Positions 43,403 to 53,849 of a DNA stretch of 64,000 nt are shown here, one piece after another. Under the pieces are notes generated by a model. The model made no database searches. It was not told the origin of the DNA and saw nothing but the letters and a program-made list of their open reading frames with translations. The position numbers and the translations under genes were made by a program. Origin of the DNA: Leidyana gryllorum EB-2025a (taxonomy: Eukaryota; Apicomplexa). Numbering within the stretch: the stretch's first letter is position 1; each line of letters starts with the position of its first letter. The stretch covers positions 1-64,000 of the forward strand of contig JBLWGC010000085.1 in NCBI GenBank assembly GCA_048772705.1, read 5' to 3'.

Positions 43403-44922
43403 TCATGCGGTGTACAGTCCATCGTAAAAGACGTTGGTAGACTGCTCCACTGCTTGACTGTATGCGATCTGTGGCCCAGCATCTTCGAAGAGGTTGGTAG
43501 ACTGGTCCACTGCTTGACTGCATGCGATTTGTGGCCCAGCATCTTCGAAGCCCATCAGACTGACTTCGGAGTAGGGATGATATCGTTGCTGGAGATGAAC
43601 CACCGTCTGCTTGATGGCATTGGTATCAAGTGCGTGTAGATACCCGTTCCTCTCCCATTCAGCAACAAACTCTACATCAGAGCAAAGCGCTTTGCTCTTC
43701 TCGTCTGGAAGGAGTTTTACATCCCGCTCAGCCAGCCAGGCGATGGCGTCGACAATCTGTACACCTTCTTGCAAAGTCAAAGGTCGAAGTTCGACATATT
43801 CGAAGACACCGGATGCGAGCATTTGCGATTGCGAGTGTGGGGACGTTTCCATCTCCTGCACGATAATCTTTGCCGTTGGAGTGTGTCCAACGAGATGTAA
43901 AATGAACTGCAGAGGAACTTTGACAGGTTTGCGATTGAGACCATAGATCGATGAGGGCACATCAGTCGGCGGCCCACAACTGTCCACGGGTTGCCACACC
44001 GAATGAATGCTTCTCGCAGTCTGCTGTGAGTGCAGGATGCTCTCCGTTGAGTCGGTGATACCTGCTGGTCCTGCGCGGTAACGGCACCTGACGCCGGCTT
44101 CACCAGTCTGCTCTTTCGTCCGATCGCCTCTCAGCTGTACCTTTGACCGGCTTGTCCTTTCACGAGACTTGCCATCCCCATCAGAGTGGGACTCGAGGGG
44201 GTTGCGGGTTGTCGTCGTGCTCCGCGTGTCATTACGAAACCTCTCTCCAGGATCAGTGATATTTGAGGAATTCGAGTCAGTGGCGCGATGTTCGACGGTT
44301 GTCTCACAATGCAGCGGGTGAGACAATTTGGATACGTTCCTCTCATTACAAAACACGGAATAACTGCCGCCAGCAGCGGAAGATTCTTCAATCAGACCCC
44401 ATCTTCCATTTTGCATTGTAAGTGTTCCCTTTCGTGCGATGTCTACCTTCCCCCTTGTCTGCTTTCCAACGCTTTTCTCATCCAAGGTGCCTTCGAACGC
44501 CTGTCAGTGGACAGAGAATGAGAAGCAAGTCGTATATTCGCACATCCCTACCTCACTGCTCACACCCCAGCGGACCATTTGCGGCGGGATGGATTGGCTG
44601 GGCCCTCCGGGAGTGCTTTAGATCTATCTTCACGGCTTCCGCTTCCCAACTCCTCTCCAGTGACGCGCCGATCGGCAAGGGGCGCCTTGAGCTTCGTAGT
44701 GTAACTCAGCCATCCAGGTGGGTAGGCGGCTGCCCTGACGGAGGTGGAGGCGGTAGTCCGCATTGAACTCTCTGATACATGGCTTTCCTTCTCCACCGTA
44801 TATGTGACCGACGATTGCTCCGAGAGGACTTGGGCTGTCAAGACGGGCAAATGGCAGATGACTGAGAGGCCATCGATGTCATCGTAATACTTTAGCGATC
44901 CCACGCGGACAGTGGGTGCCAT
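43403..44922 (-). CDS. M2: lineage-specific M-superfamily protein
   Basis: Exon 1 44922-44566 and exon 2 44500-43403 (484 residues) flank a 65-nt phase-0 intron whose donor reads GTGTGAG. The intron position matches that of M1 (after the N-terminal sequence block). The N-terminus 'MAPTVRVGSL' and 'LPVLTAQVL' are homologous to M1 and M3. About residues 310-425 hold the shared C-terminal domain ('VGHTPTAKIIVQEMETSPHS', 'PLTLQEGVQIVDAIAWLAER'). The region between is Ser/Thr/Arg-rich and low in order. It lacks the 54-residue repeats of M1. The tail has a 20-residue tandem duplication ('FEDAGPQIACSQAVDQSTN', twice). Function unknown; no signal peptide was seen. Confidence 0.7.
43430..43555 (-). 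repeat. 60-bp tandem duplication at the 3' end of M2
   Basis: Two copies, each holding 'ttggtagact', 'ccactgcttgactg' and 'tgtggcccagcatcttcgaa', encode the doubled 'FEDAGPQIA' segment. They differ at about five positions. Confidence 0.85.
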
Positions 44923-46576
44923 TCCTGTCGACAGTCTCTATTCCACGAGAACTCCAAAATTAGCCGATCGGACAAAACAGTTGCCCGACATTGTCGCTTC
45001 ACCTCCATGAAGGATATCTGCTAAAGAGTTCCGACTACGGGTTTCGTCCAGGGTGATACGGGGTAGGCAGATGTTGGAAAAGGCCTGATAGGGACAAAAC
45101 GCCTAGGATGAGATCAGGAACAGCAGTTCGTCGCGTACCTCGAAGCTCACTCGTCCTCTTCGTTGCGGGGTAGCTGTGCCGGCGCGTTGATTGAGCTCAG
45201 GACTTAATGTGTTCTGACTGTGGCAGTGACTTTTCACCGGTTACAATGTTGGTCTCTAGTGTCCTCTTCCCCCTCTACTCTAGGAAACGATTTAAATCAC
45301 CTCGGCAGACGCCGTCTCCTGAGGGCACAGTCCGCCAGCCTGCGGGCCCGTCGTGATGCGCACTATCACTCGATGAGTGTGAGTGCAAGGACTCGATGTC
45401 AGCTCTATGGGTCAAATGTAAAAGCCGAAGGGTATTTGTTGCTACTCTCTGGTTTCTATGTTTCAGCTCGCTCGATGACGGAAGACAGGATAGAGAGGCA
45501 GTCGATTGCTCTCACTGTTGACGGGTCGCGGTGAGAATGACTAACATGCGGAACGTAGATTATGTGACGGAACTAAGGTACAAGTGTGTTCCTATTGATA
45601 TTCAAAAGGGTTAACATCACCAGCTCGACGGTTTTGGTCAGGTTCTGATGTGGACCTCTCCTAAGTCGTGGAAAGACTTCGGTTGCGTGGTATCTCAAGT
45701 ACTTCTAGCTAAATACATCTCGCCCTGAGACCAAAATCCACGAGTATCCGGCAACCAGACACTCATTGTCGGAGAGATCGAACTTTTCTGGACGCTTTCC
45801 AGACTGACGTCCAGGCGACATGACGAGCGCAGAGGAACCCCAGAGTGCGTGTTCCTGTTTTCGTAGACCATGGATCATAAACGATATAGCTGGACTGAAT
45901 AGCGCCGTTTCACCTCATTCCCCTCCGGCTCAACTCATTTTGATGGTCTGTGAGCCGTCCAGGCGACATGACGAGCACAGAGGAACCCTACCGTGCGTAA
46001 ACCTTTTTTCGTGGACCATAGACCCGTTTACCCTCATTTCCCCCCCCCTCCCCCTCCCTGGGACTCGTCTCAGTGTGTCGCACACACCGAACTCGCTGGC
46101 CAGATTTCTACCGAAAAACTCAATCTCGGCCTTCCAGCTCAGATCAATTGTATTTAAAAGTTCTTTCCTTGGTTATTTGAGGAAGGGGACATATGTCTCC
46201 GACTACTAACCAATATTTATGTCTTGGATCGCAGCTCTGATTCGCAGCAAGCCGTGAGAAGAGTCCCTGAACTTGCACTTTATCAGGAGGCTCTACCCTG
46301 CCAATTGCGGCGACAAAGTATGGTGCATAGTGTCCCCGGCTATGTTAGGGACGGACGTCGGCCGGCAGATGTTTTCGAGTGCCAGGCGGCCTCGCAGCCA
46401 CCTGCGTGCAGCCCCTCCGGCCGACAAACCTCCCTAGCTTACTGTGCCTGTTTGACCACATAGCCTCTGATTCGTCGGTTGATCGGGCTGGGGGGGATCG
46501 TCGGCTGCAGGGGCTTCTGCAGCCGACGATCGAGCAACCACCGGTGTGGAACCGTGGATCCCGAGAAGTGCGGCCT
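44923..46576. other. Spacer M2-M3 with duplicated intergenic blocks and a perfect hairpin
   Basis: No convincing gene; the longest frame (104 codons, plus, from 45220) has no conserved features. A block beginning 'ccaggcgacatgacgagc' occurs at about 45813-45885 and again at 45955-46035, with a third relative at about 49352-49425. A second block ('tcaatctcggccttccagct' onward) at about 46055-46250 recurs at about 48860-49040. A perfect hairpin lies at 46496-46531. Confidence 0.6.
46496..46531. repeat. Perfect 15-bp inverted repeat (hairpin), 6-nt loop
   Basis: 'gatcgtcggctgcag' is followed by the loop gggctt and then its exact reverse complement 'ctgcagccgacgatc'. The stem is GC-rich. It is close to the retroelement-like repeat copy at 46577. 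Confidence 0.9.
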
Positions 46577-46925
46577 TGTGATCTGTAATAGACACACAGA
46601 CACAACCCAGCTGCATCGCCCATTGGGACGATGGCGCACACAACTACAAAAGCACAGATAGAATAGAAAGAATAGACAGAGCGAGAGATGCGTGACTCTA
46701 ATCAGTGACTATAGATCAACAAAACTACAACTCATCTACTACAACTTCTACTACTCATCATACCCGTTATAACCCGATCACAGAGCCTACGCCTACAAAG
46801 GCGATCCTCCAAGGAACCAGACATGTCGGAACAAGTTGAAGAGGTCACGCCAATCCAACACCCCGTCACCACCGATCCAAACCCCTCCCAGGACCCCGCA
46901 AACTCCAATCACGCGTTGTTGAGGT
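46577..46925 (+). mobile_element. Second copy of the fossil retroelement-like leader
   Basis: Nearly identical over about 340 bp to 35824-36165: the terminal-repeat end 'tgatctgtaatagacacaca', the 'ctactac'-rich leader, and the coding start 'MSEQVEEVTPIQH'. It stops abruptly after 'tcccaggaccccgcaaactc', the same point as the other copy. The high identity of the two suggests fairly recent duplication or insertion. It is an incomplete fossil. Confidence 0.5.
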
Positions 46926-47336
46926 GTCTTCCAATAATTAGGCAAAGGTTCAGAGCACATGCGCACACATTTGGCCATCCAACTGGGGAAAAAAATCGAG
47001 ACCGCACATACATTCACTTGATGGAGGCGTTTTCGCTGTTACTTCGCCTACGAATACAAACTGCTCATTCACGTACAGTACTACAGTACGCAACGCTTCT
47101 TCATGATGCAAGCCTTTGATGATAGTGTTGCATAGTTTGATTACTTTAGAATGCACCAGCATAAAGGAGCGTCTGCTCCTCAGCACCTCTTTCTAGTTTT
47201 AAGTGTATCTATCCAATGTCTCTATCGTACCAGTCTTCCCTCGCTCCGGCCAAGAATAGCTTCACCAAACTCTTGATTGAGAGGGATTTATTCAATGTTG
47301 GGACGGTCTGTCACCAGGTTGCTTCTGATCAGACTC
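46926..47336. other. Spacer between the repeat copy and M3
   Basis: About 410 bp at the 3' side of M3. There are short frames only, and no repeat or RNA gene was seen. Confidence 0.4.
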
Positions 47337-48281
47337 TCACTGCGCATCAGACTCTTCCTGCTGATCAGTCTCTCCCCGTTGAAGACCGCTGAAGAGCTTC
47401 AGTAGTTGTTCGGTATTTGGACGAGAGTAGGGGAAAGCTCGTGTGATATGGAAGTAAGCGGCCTGGGCTATTTTTCGAGCCGTTGGCCCTTCGGGACCCG
47501 CTGCCGCCTCTTCGGCTGCGGGACCGGACTTAGCAGTGGACATTTCGGCGGCTGACGAGCTATCACCTTCCGATTCAGGAGCCGAGTTCGAATCAGAATC
47601 GTTGACCAAACCTTGTGTGGAGACCTGGGAGTTGGGGTGGTAGCGAGCTTGGAGTGCCCACACTATTCCATCCGCCTCCGCTCCCATGAACCCATAAATA
47701 TCTGTTGCTGGACGGACCTCTGTCATGAAGTCGTTCTCGTTTGCGGTTTCAGCATCGGTACGGCCTGGACAAAGCCTCACCTCATGAGACCCCAGCCATT
47801 CAATGACACTAACAAGTCTCTGAGCCTCGTACACGCTCAAAGGTACCGTTGCAGCAAATTGAAAGAGGGCTGCTGAAAGCACCACCGACTGTTGGTCTGG
47901 GAAGTCTTGCAGCAATCCCCTAACTGCGGCGGATTCTGAAGACGCTGATAGGACTTGTTCGAGGTACCTCAGACATTGGGCGCTTTGCTTGGTCTCGGGG
48001 AAAAGCTGGCTCTCGTCCACGCCTGCACGGCCGAACCATCGGGGTATTAACCAAGCAAGCGCACGGAATATCGACCAACTACCGGCTTGTTGGTCTCCAC
48101 CCGCATGGGGTCCGTCCGGTCGACGGGGGGGTTCTTCACCCTCACCGTGTGATTGTGAAGCCGGGGCGCTGCCTGTTGAGCTTCCCAAAACCTGGGCTGT
48201 CAAAAGTGTCAAGTGTTGCAGGGCTTTGCGCTCATAAACGTCACCACAAGCGACAGCCGGAACGCGAAGGCTGCACGTCAT
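47337..48281 (-). CDS. M3: compact single-exon member of the M superfamily
   Basis: 314 residues in one exon, starting at an ATG that aligns with M1 and M2 ('MTCSLRVPAV', 'LTLLTAQVLGSS'). The shared domain lies at about residues 115-225 ('LLQDFPDQQSVVLSAALFQF', 'PLSVYEAQRLVSVIEWLGSH', 'ADGIVWALQARYHPNSQVS'). The end ('YSRPNTEQLLKLFSGL') corresponds to the extreme C-terminus of M1 ('APKEILQCFW'). Between are Pro/Gly-rich and acidic Ser/Ala-rich linkers. The intron found in M1 and M2 is absent. It is the minimal form of the family: N-terminal motif, core domain and tail. No signal peptide; function unknown. Confidence 0.7.
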   Translation of the reverse strand: MTCSLRVPAVACGDVYERKALQHLTLLTAQVLGSSTGSAPASQSHGEGEEPPRRPDGPHAGGDQQAGSWSIFRALAWLIPRWFGRAGVDESQLFPETKQSAQCLRYLEQVLSASSESAAVRGLLQDFPDQQSVVLSAALFQFAATVPLSVYEAQRLVSVIEWLGSHEVRLCPGRTDAETANENDFMTEVRPATDIYGFMGAEADGIVWALQARYHPNSQVSTQGLVNDSDSNSAPESEGDSSSAAEMSTAKSGPAAEEAAAGPEGPTARKIAQAAYFHITRAFPYSRPNTEQLLKLFSGLQRGETDQQEESDAQ

Positions 48282-50177
48282 TCTTCTGCTAAACTAACGT
48301 TGATCAAAATACAACACGAAAATTTGAGGCTCTGCCGAACATAAGACACAACACTAATCGCGCGACATGACGAAAACCAGATACAGTCTTTGGACCAGAC
48401 CGACTCCGCTCCATCAAACAGGGATTGAACCAATGCAGTTCGTGTACAACCACCACGTAACCCGACACATGTTTTGAGCACAACTGTCAAAAGAGGCGAA
48501 AGAACTTGGCACGATGCGGCCAACGGTGGGCAGATTTGCGTGTCATTAGATACGTATGAAGGAGACTGATATCCCTCCTTCTTGGAGCAGTCAGCACTAA
48601 ACGGTCGTGCAAAAACCCCACATGTCGCTTTCATAGCGGTCAACTCATACTTAGCTCATAGTTAGCGACACCTCCACCTTGTCATGAGTATGTAAACCGA
48701 ACAAGAGTATTGTACCCGTGCTCAAGCAAACATCCAACTGTACACACACCAAAAGCACATTGCCTCAGCATCGCTGCACACACCCACAGCGAATTCGTCG
48801 GCAGTGCGGAGTTGACGACGACCCTTTTTTCTTCGGCAAGAATTTTGAAGTGCGAATTGATTGGGACCAGCCACATGTGTCGCACACATGGTATTCTAAT
48901 TGAAATTGAATTACAGAAGCTCAATCTCGGCCTTCCAGCTCAGATCAATTGTATTTTAAAGTTCTTTCCTTGGTAATGCATGGAAGGAGACGAATGACTC
49001 CATCTTTTACCAATATTTGTTAATTGGATCACCAGCCATGATGGTGGATTGTCCCTATCTTGCTGTGTGGGGAGCCTTTGAGCCAACACTATCTCCAACG
49101 GCTCCGTCCTGTCCATTTGGACGACAATTGTTGTGCACAATAATTCTTTACTGAGACACAAGCTATAATCTTTGGTACCATCTTCTTGATCGACTGCATG
49201 GCTGGCTGCCTCTGCTCCGCCAACCTGGGCTGATAAAAGGAAAAGGCATGATTGAGACATGATCGGACCTAGACAGGAAGCACAGAGGAGACGGTCTCTC
49301 CAATGACTAAACGCACACGGTGACGTACGTGTCTCCCGAAACCAAAAGTTCCAGGCGGGATGACGACCATAGAGGGACCCTACTGTGCGTACTCTTTCTT
49401 TTGGAGAAGATAGACCATAGGCTGCTAAGCTGGGTCTACGTCGGCTTGGGGAGCCATTTAAAGATCTACAAAAGCAGGCATTCGTTTCCTTTCCTTTAAT
49501 GTGACACAGTCCTATCACTAGAATGCTGCTAAACAACTAGTAATCACATCACAGTGGCAGATCCCCTCCACACCTACTTAGGCTGTGACATACTCGCACT
49601 ACGAGGAATATAGCAGGTTTGTCATTGGTGGGCACGAAGTATTACTTTCGTTCTCCATTGCCCAATGAAGTGCAGCAAACTCCTGAGCGTAATGAGCACA
49701 AATCAGGCATTTGAGTCAGTGATCTTCGAGGAGCAGCGAGAGTACCGACGTTGTTCACAAGCCGTTGGATGGGCTGATGGTTGTGTGGTGCCTCCTCTCC
49801 ATATTTGTACCCGACCATCCCAGGAGAGAGGGTTGTTGCTCAATGCAGACCGTTGTCTAGGGAGAGGTAATTTCTCTCTTTTCGCTCATCACTCTACCGC
49901 CCTCGTGGACTTACAAATCCGAGGAGATATTCTCTCCTCTTGTCCAGATGCCCTGACTGCGATTGGGAGATATAAGATAGCAGCACTTTCGATTACCGAC
50001 GCCCAGTTCACGAGCTCTAAGTGAAGTCCCTGGAGCTGCTCATTGCACTCGGAGCGATATGCTAGTTGGGCGCGGCTTGTGCTGGCGCAGGGGTCCGCTC
50101 CGTAACGAGCCTGGGGGCGATAGACATTGACCTTGCCAAAGTGCAATCGACAGTGCTGCGCTCACAGCTCGTGTGAA
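48282..50177 (-). other. Spacer M3-M4 with a relic M gene start and duplicated blocks
   Basis: On the minus strand near 49261-49050 a frame starts 'MSQSCLFLLSAQVGG', recalling the 'LTAQV' start of M1-M3, but nothing of the core domain follows. The blocks at about 48860-49040 and 49352-49425 repeat those at 46.0 kb and 45.8 kb in the opposite order, so the flank of an M gene was duplicated. Elsewhere I see nothing. Confidence 0.45.
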
Positions 50178-51617
50178 TCAGGACAAGAGCCTGGAGAGGG
50201 CTGATGCAGTTGTGGACACCAGAGAAACAGCTGCCGAGGCCGCTCCTGTAGATGATGCGGTTGCTGCTGCTGAGGCCTCTTTCGTTCGACACTTCGAAAC
50301 AACCGCATCCACAAGCTCTCTGTGGAATATGAATTCTGCCGAAAATATCTCCTTCAAGTCCTGCAAGACTAGGATAGTGTCCTTCGCAGTCTCAGCCCAC
50401 AATACGTCAGACCCTGAGCGATTGTCGCAAGTTCCACGTACGAGGATAGACAATGGAGCTTCTGCACTGGTGCTTTCTCCATCCAATGGCTCCATTGAGG
50501 TATTTACGACACCTTCCGAGGGCAGCGTGTCCGTTCTCGACAATCAATCTGCTGTCACGTTTCCCTTCTCACGAAAAGTGTACTGCGTAAAGTGAACGGC
50601 TCTTTCTGAAAGCATTTCCACACATCGTATGGCCTGGATATCGACACTGTCAGCCTTCTTGACGAGAGACGCTGGGTGTGTCTTGTTTGGTTGACTTTCT
50701 GTCGCTTTTGCCCGGGCGGCTGCCTCTTCCGCTGCCTCCTGTCCGTTCAGGTGCGAAGCCATATGTGGAGAGTGGCCGTTACACTCGCTGTCTCAGCAGA
50801 TAGGCCTGCTCGCTCTTTACCCCAGGGGTTTGCCCGCGGTGTTTCCCCCCGCGCCCGTGTCAACCCCTACAGAGCGCCTTCCGAGGTGCCGTTTCTCGCG
50901 CCCGACATCTCTTCAGCGGGCAGCTTGGACGCCGTCTCGCCTCCCGCATCTCTGCCATCTGCAGGGGGGCGTTTGTTGTGCGTACTGGTGGTGCCTTTCG
51001 GATTGCTCGCTTTCGCAGGGATGTTGGACGCCGTCTCCCCCCTCGGGCCTTTGTCGTCTGCACCGCACTGCTCATTAATCCTCGCCTCCAACCCTCTATG
51101 ATACGCGTTTTTCGTTCCATTCTCCGGTATCTTTCACTTTGCTGGTTAACGTTCCACTCGCACGTGCCGGCGTGTCCAGCTGTGAGGCCACTAGATTGAG
51201 CACCGCCTGTGGACGTCGAGTAGGTTCCGTCACTCCCATTTCCCCCAATCCGTGATTGAAGAGGCCTTTCAAGGTTTGGACGAGTCGGGGGGGGGGCTGG
51301 TGCAGTCGAGTTGCTTCTGGCGTTATGCGCTGCCTTCCTCCATTCTCCTGAGCTCTCACCCGCTGGAGGTTGTTAGAGGAGTCCTCGCTTTCGGCCCCGA
51401 AAAAAATGACATCGTATTTACTCCCCTGACGGGCGTCGGGGAGCACGTGCCCGCAAACGCCACTGTTGTGTGTGACGTTGTGGTACCCGATGGGGGTCAC
51501 AGGTGCGATGGGCACTCCGAAGTTACCAGCAGCCACCAAAGTCGTCAACAATGCGTCATCAAATTCGTTGCCTGGCCATTCTGGGGGGGCCAACGGACGC
51601 TTGCAGTCATCGCTCAA
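50178..51617 (-). pseudogene. M4: decayed M-superfamily gene with a GC-AG intron
   Basis: Exon 1 51617-51162 is intact ('FDDALLTTLVAAGNFGVPI', as in M5 and M6). A 40-nt intron with a GC donor (CGT|gcgagt) ends at 51122; M5 has a GT-AG intron of exactly 40 nt at the same place. Exon 2 (from 51121) reads 'NGTKNAYHRGLEARINEQ', matching M5 'NGTKKANHR', but stops at 50867 within the region where M5 continues. Pieces of later exons remain: 'YTFREKGNVTA' at about 50580 and an Ala-rich tail ending at 50178. The large core domain is mostly missing. It could be a short expressed protein (exons 1-2, about 236 residues), but a pseudogene is more likely. Confidence 0.55.
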
Positions 51618-52449
51618 GTCTAATTGAGGGGAATTGGCACTCGATGCGATCTAAGTCAAAGGACCAGAAAAGGTGTTCGGAGAATTTTGCGACAATCGAT
51701 GTGATTCTGGTTTGTGAACCGTTACTGTCCTGTCTAGTTGGCGCGAGCAGAGGTGAGTGCGTCATTTGTTTTTTCGTTAGTTTGATCTGTTTGGTGCGTT
51801 GGCATAGTACTTGGCATCATCTAACTGTTGTTTTTGGTAGTAGATGTTCAATCACTAAATCGGTAAAAACACGTGTGTGTCAAAGTGTGTCTGGTACGGC
51901 CGGGCACGAGGTGCTTTACTACGACTAAGCTGCTGTTGACAGAGTTAACAGATGCCTTTGCACCTCATGTCCCAAAAGAATTCAGAGTAACTACTTAATG
52001 AACGGTGCACCTAAGCAGGCAGTCATATGTCTCATCGGGTAGTGCCGGTCGTAAGCAGCGTGGAACACTGCCTGGTTCGGTGTCCATAAGCTATTCCTTG
52101 GGTCCTTAAGATGTCGCCCTTACTGCTGGTAGTGTCAATCAGAAATCAGAAACAGACACAACATCATGTTTTGAATCTGATCCAAAAAATGATGTTGTGT
52201 CTATTTCTGATTGACACTACCAGCAGTAGGAGCGACGTCTTAAGGACCCAATAAATAGTTCATGGACACCGGATCAGGCAGTTTAGCCACAGTAAAGCAC
52301 CCCTGTGCCCGGGGAGACACACTACTTCTACACCCACGCGTTTTTACATAATTGTGTAGGTCGGCGAAACCCGCAAGGGTGAGCCCGACCATTACCGTAG
52401 GTTTTTCGGGGGCTCTTAGGGGGCACCAGAAACGACCTTTTAGTGAATT
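51618..52449. repeat. Long imperfect fold-back (inverted repeat)
   Basis: The inner stem pairs about 52064-52166 with 52190-52284 around a 23-nt loop; outer arms pair about 51869-51928 with 52286-52349. The 135 bp between the left arms (51929-52063) have no partner and include a short stretch ('gttgacagagttaacagatg') also found in the fossil repeat debris at 35.64 kb. The arms show several mismatches and small gaps, so it is not a fresh duplication. It may be a fold-back or MITE-like element; no transposase is seen. Confidence 0.7.
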
Positions 52450-53849
52450 AGTGATTTGATTAGAACCTTTAACCTGATTATCTCGCTTACCTTAGGATTA
52501 GTAGTAGCCTCATTCGTTAGCAGCCAGGTTTTGGGCAAACCCCCCCTATGTGTAACATTCCAAACTTATACTTCTCCGAGTACTCCCTCACCTAACTTAC
52601 AAATCGCTAAGTCGACGCCTCACATGCCAACAGACAAACAATCTAAACAGTATCATTCACACATAACAACTTCCCAACTTGCTCCATATCCACTTAAGCA
52701 AACTGAGCATATTACACATCACAGCATACTTACCCAAATGGTACTCATACACTCACGCAATCATGCATCTGCAGCTCATATACTCTCACAACTCAATACA
52801 TAACAAGCAAGATACCTGTCAACATGCTCAGTAACGAAACTACATCATCACAGTCTTTTCTTAGCACAATACACACCACATCAGATTTCCCTTTTGCCTA
52901 ATACAGCAACCGCAACGTGTATGCAATGGAAAGGTAAACACTCGCGACCACGCACACACAGTACGATGCAGCTTCAACCACACACGTAAACCACATAGCT
53001 CGACTGCAAACAACAGTACCAGTAGCCATCGAAGCCGACCGAAACGGCCAATCAAAGGTTACAGCCAAACTAGTCAGTGATTGAACATCCACGAACTGAA
53101 AACAACAACTAGATGCACCCAGCTAGACTAACAAAAACCAGCCGACGTTCCCACCTGCGCTTCCTCTGATGACCGTTGTGGATGAAAGGAGTTGACGGTT
53201 AAGACACACCTACACAGACAGTGTGAGGCACCCGGCCCCATTCGTCCGATCATTTCCGGTGCGATGTCTTGGTGAATGCGAAGGCCGCGAAAAGTCTGGC
53301 TATGCTCAGCCCCCTGGCTCCCCATAGTCAGGGGTACACACTCAGGCAGAACGGAGTGGTGGTGGGCGGCTAGCGTCCACCTTGGAGTCCCTCATCTGCT
53401 TCTCGAGTTCAGTTGGTGGTGGCAAAGGCGGACGCAGTGCACCGTCCCAACCACAGTCGCGATGATAATCATCTCGTATTGGACACTTTTGCTCTATCGC
53501 AGTCCCTGGAAGAAGGCTAATTGATTATGGCTAATTCCTTCACTGGGTTCGTGGATTTTGCCACTTGCGGCTGACAGTTTCTCTTTCGTATGATGACCAC
53601 GACAGAAATCGGACGACATATGGTCGGCACCTTCGTTGCACCACCAATCACTTTTCACAAATGTTAGTGTAAATTCCATAGGGTGATTCCGTGTGTTGAA
53701 TGCACAATCTAAGCGTCAGAGGGAAGTCCCGCTACAAACAGCCGTTGGCAGGAGCCGTTGGGGCGAGAGACAATGCCTTTCCGTACTCGGTGTCAGAGGG
53801 GTAAGAAAGGACTTGGCGATGGGCTGTCCTGGAGCCAGAATCTTTGTGG
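52450..53849. other. AT-rich spacer between the fold-back and M5
   Basis: Base composition shifts to CA-rich/AT-rich at about 52.55-53.10 kb ('acacat', 'ctcaca' runs). A plus frame at 52456-52803 begins with a hydrophobic stretch like a signal peptide ('LIISLTLGLVVASFVSS') but starts at TTG and then becomes low complexity, so I do not call it a gene. 53.1-53.85 kb shows nothing. Confidence 0.4.

Noticed and set aside
45220-45534. 104-codon plus frame between M2 and M3
   Set aside because: No conserved motif, poor context, and wrong strand for this cluster.
50173-50595. 140-codon plus frame opposite the M4 tail
   Set aside because: The minus frame carries the family's Ala-rich ending; the plus frame has no homology.
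52456-52803. Possible secreted 115-residue protein
   Set aside because: It begins at TTG, turns into low complexity after the hydrophobic stretch, and has no homologue in the window.
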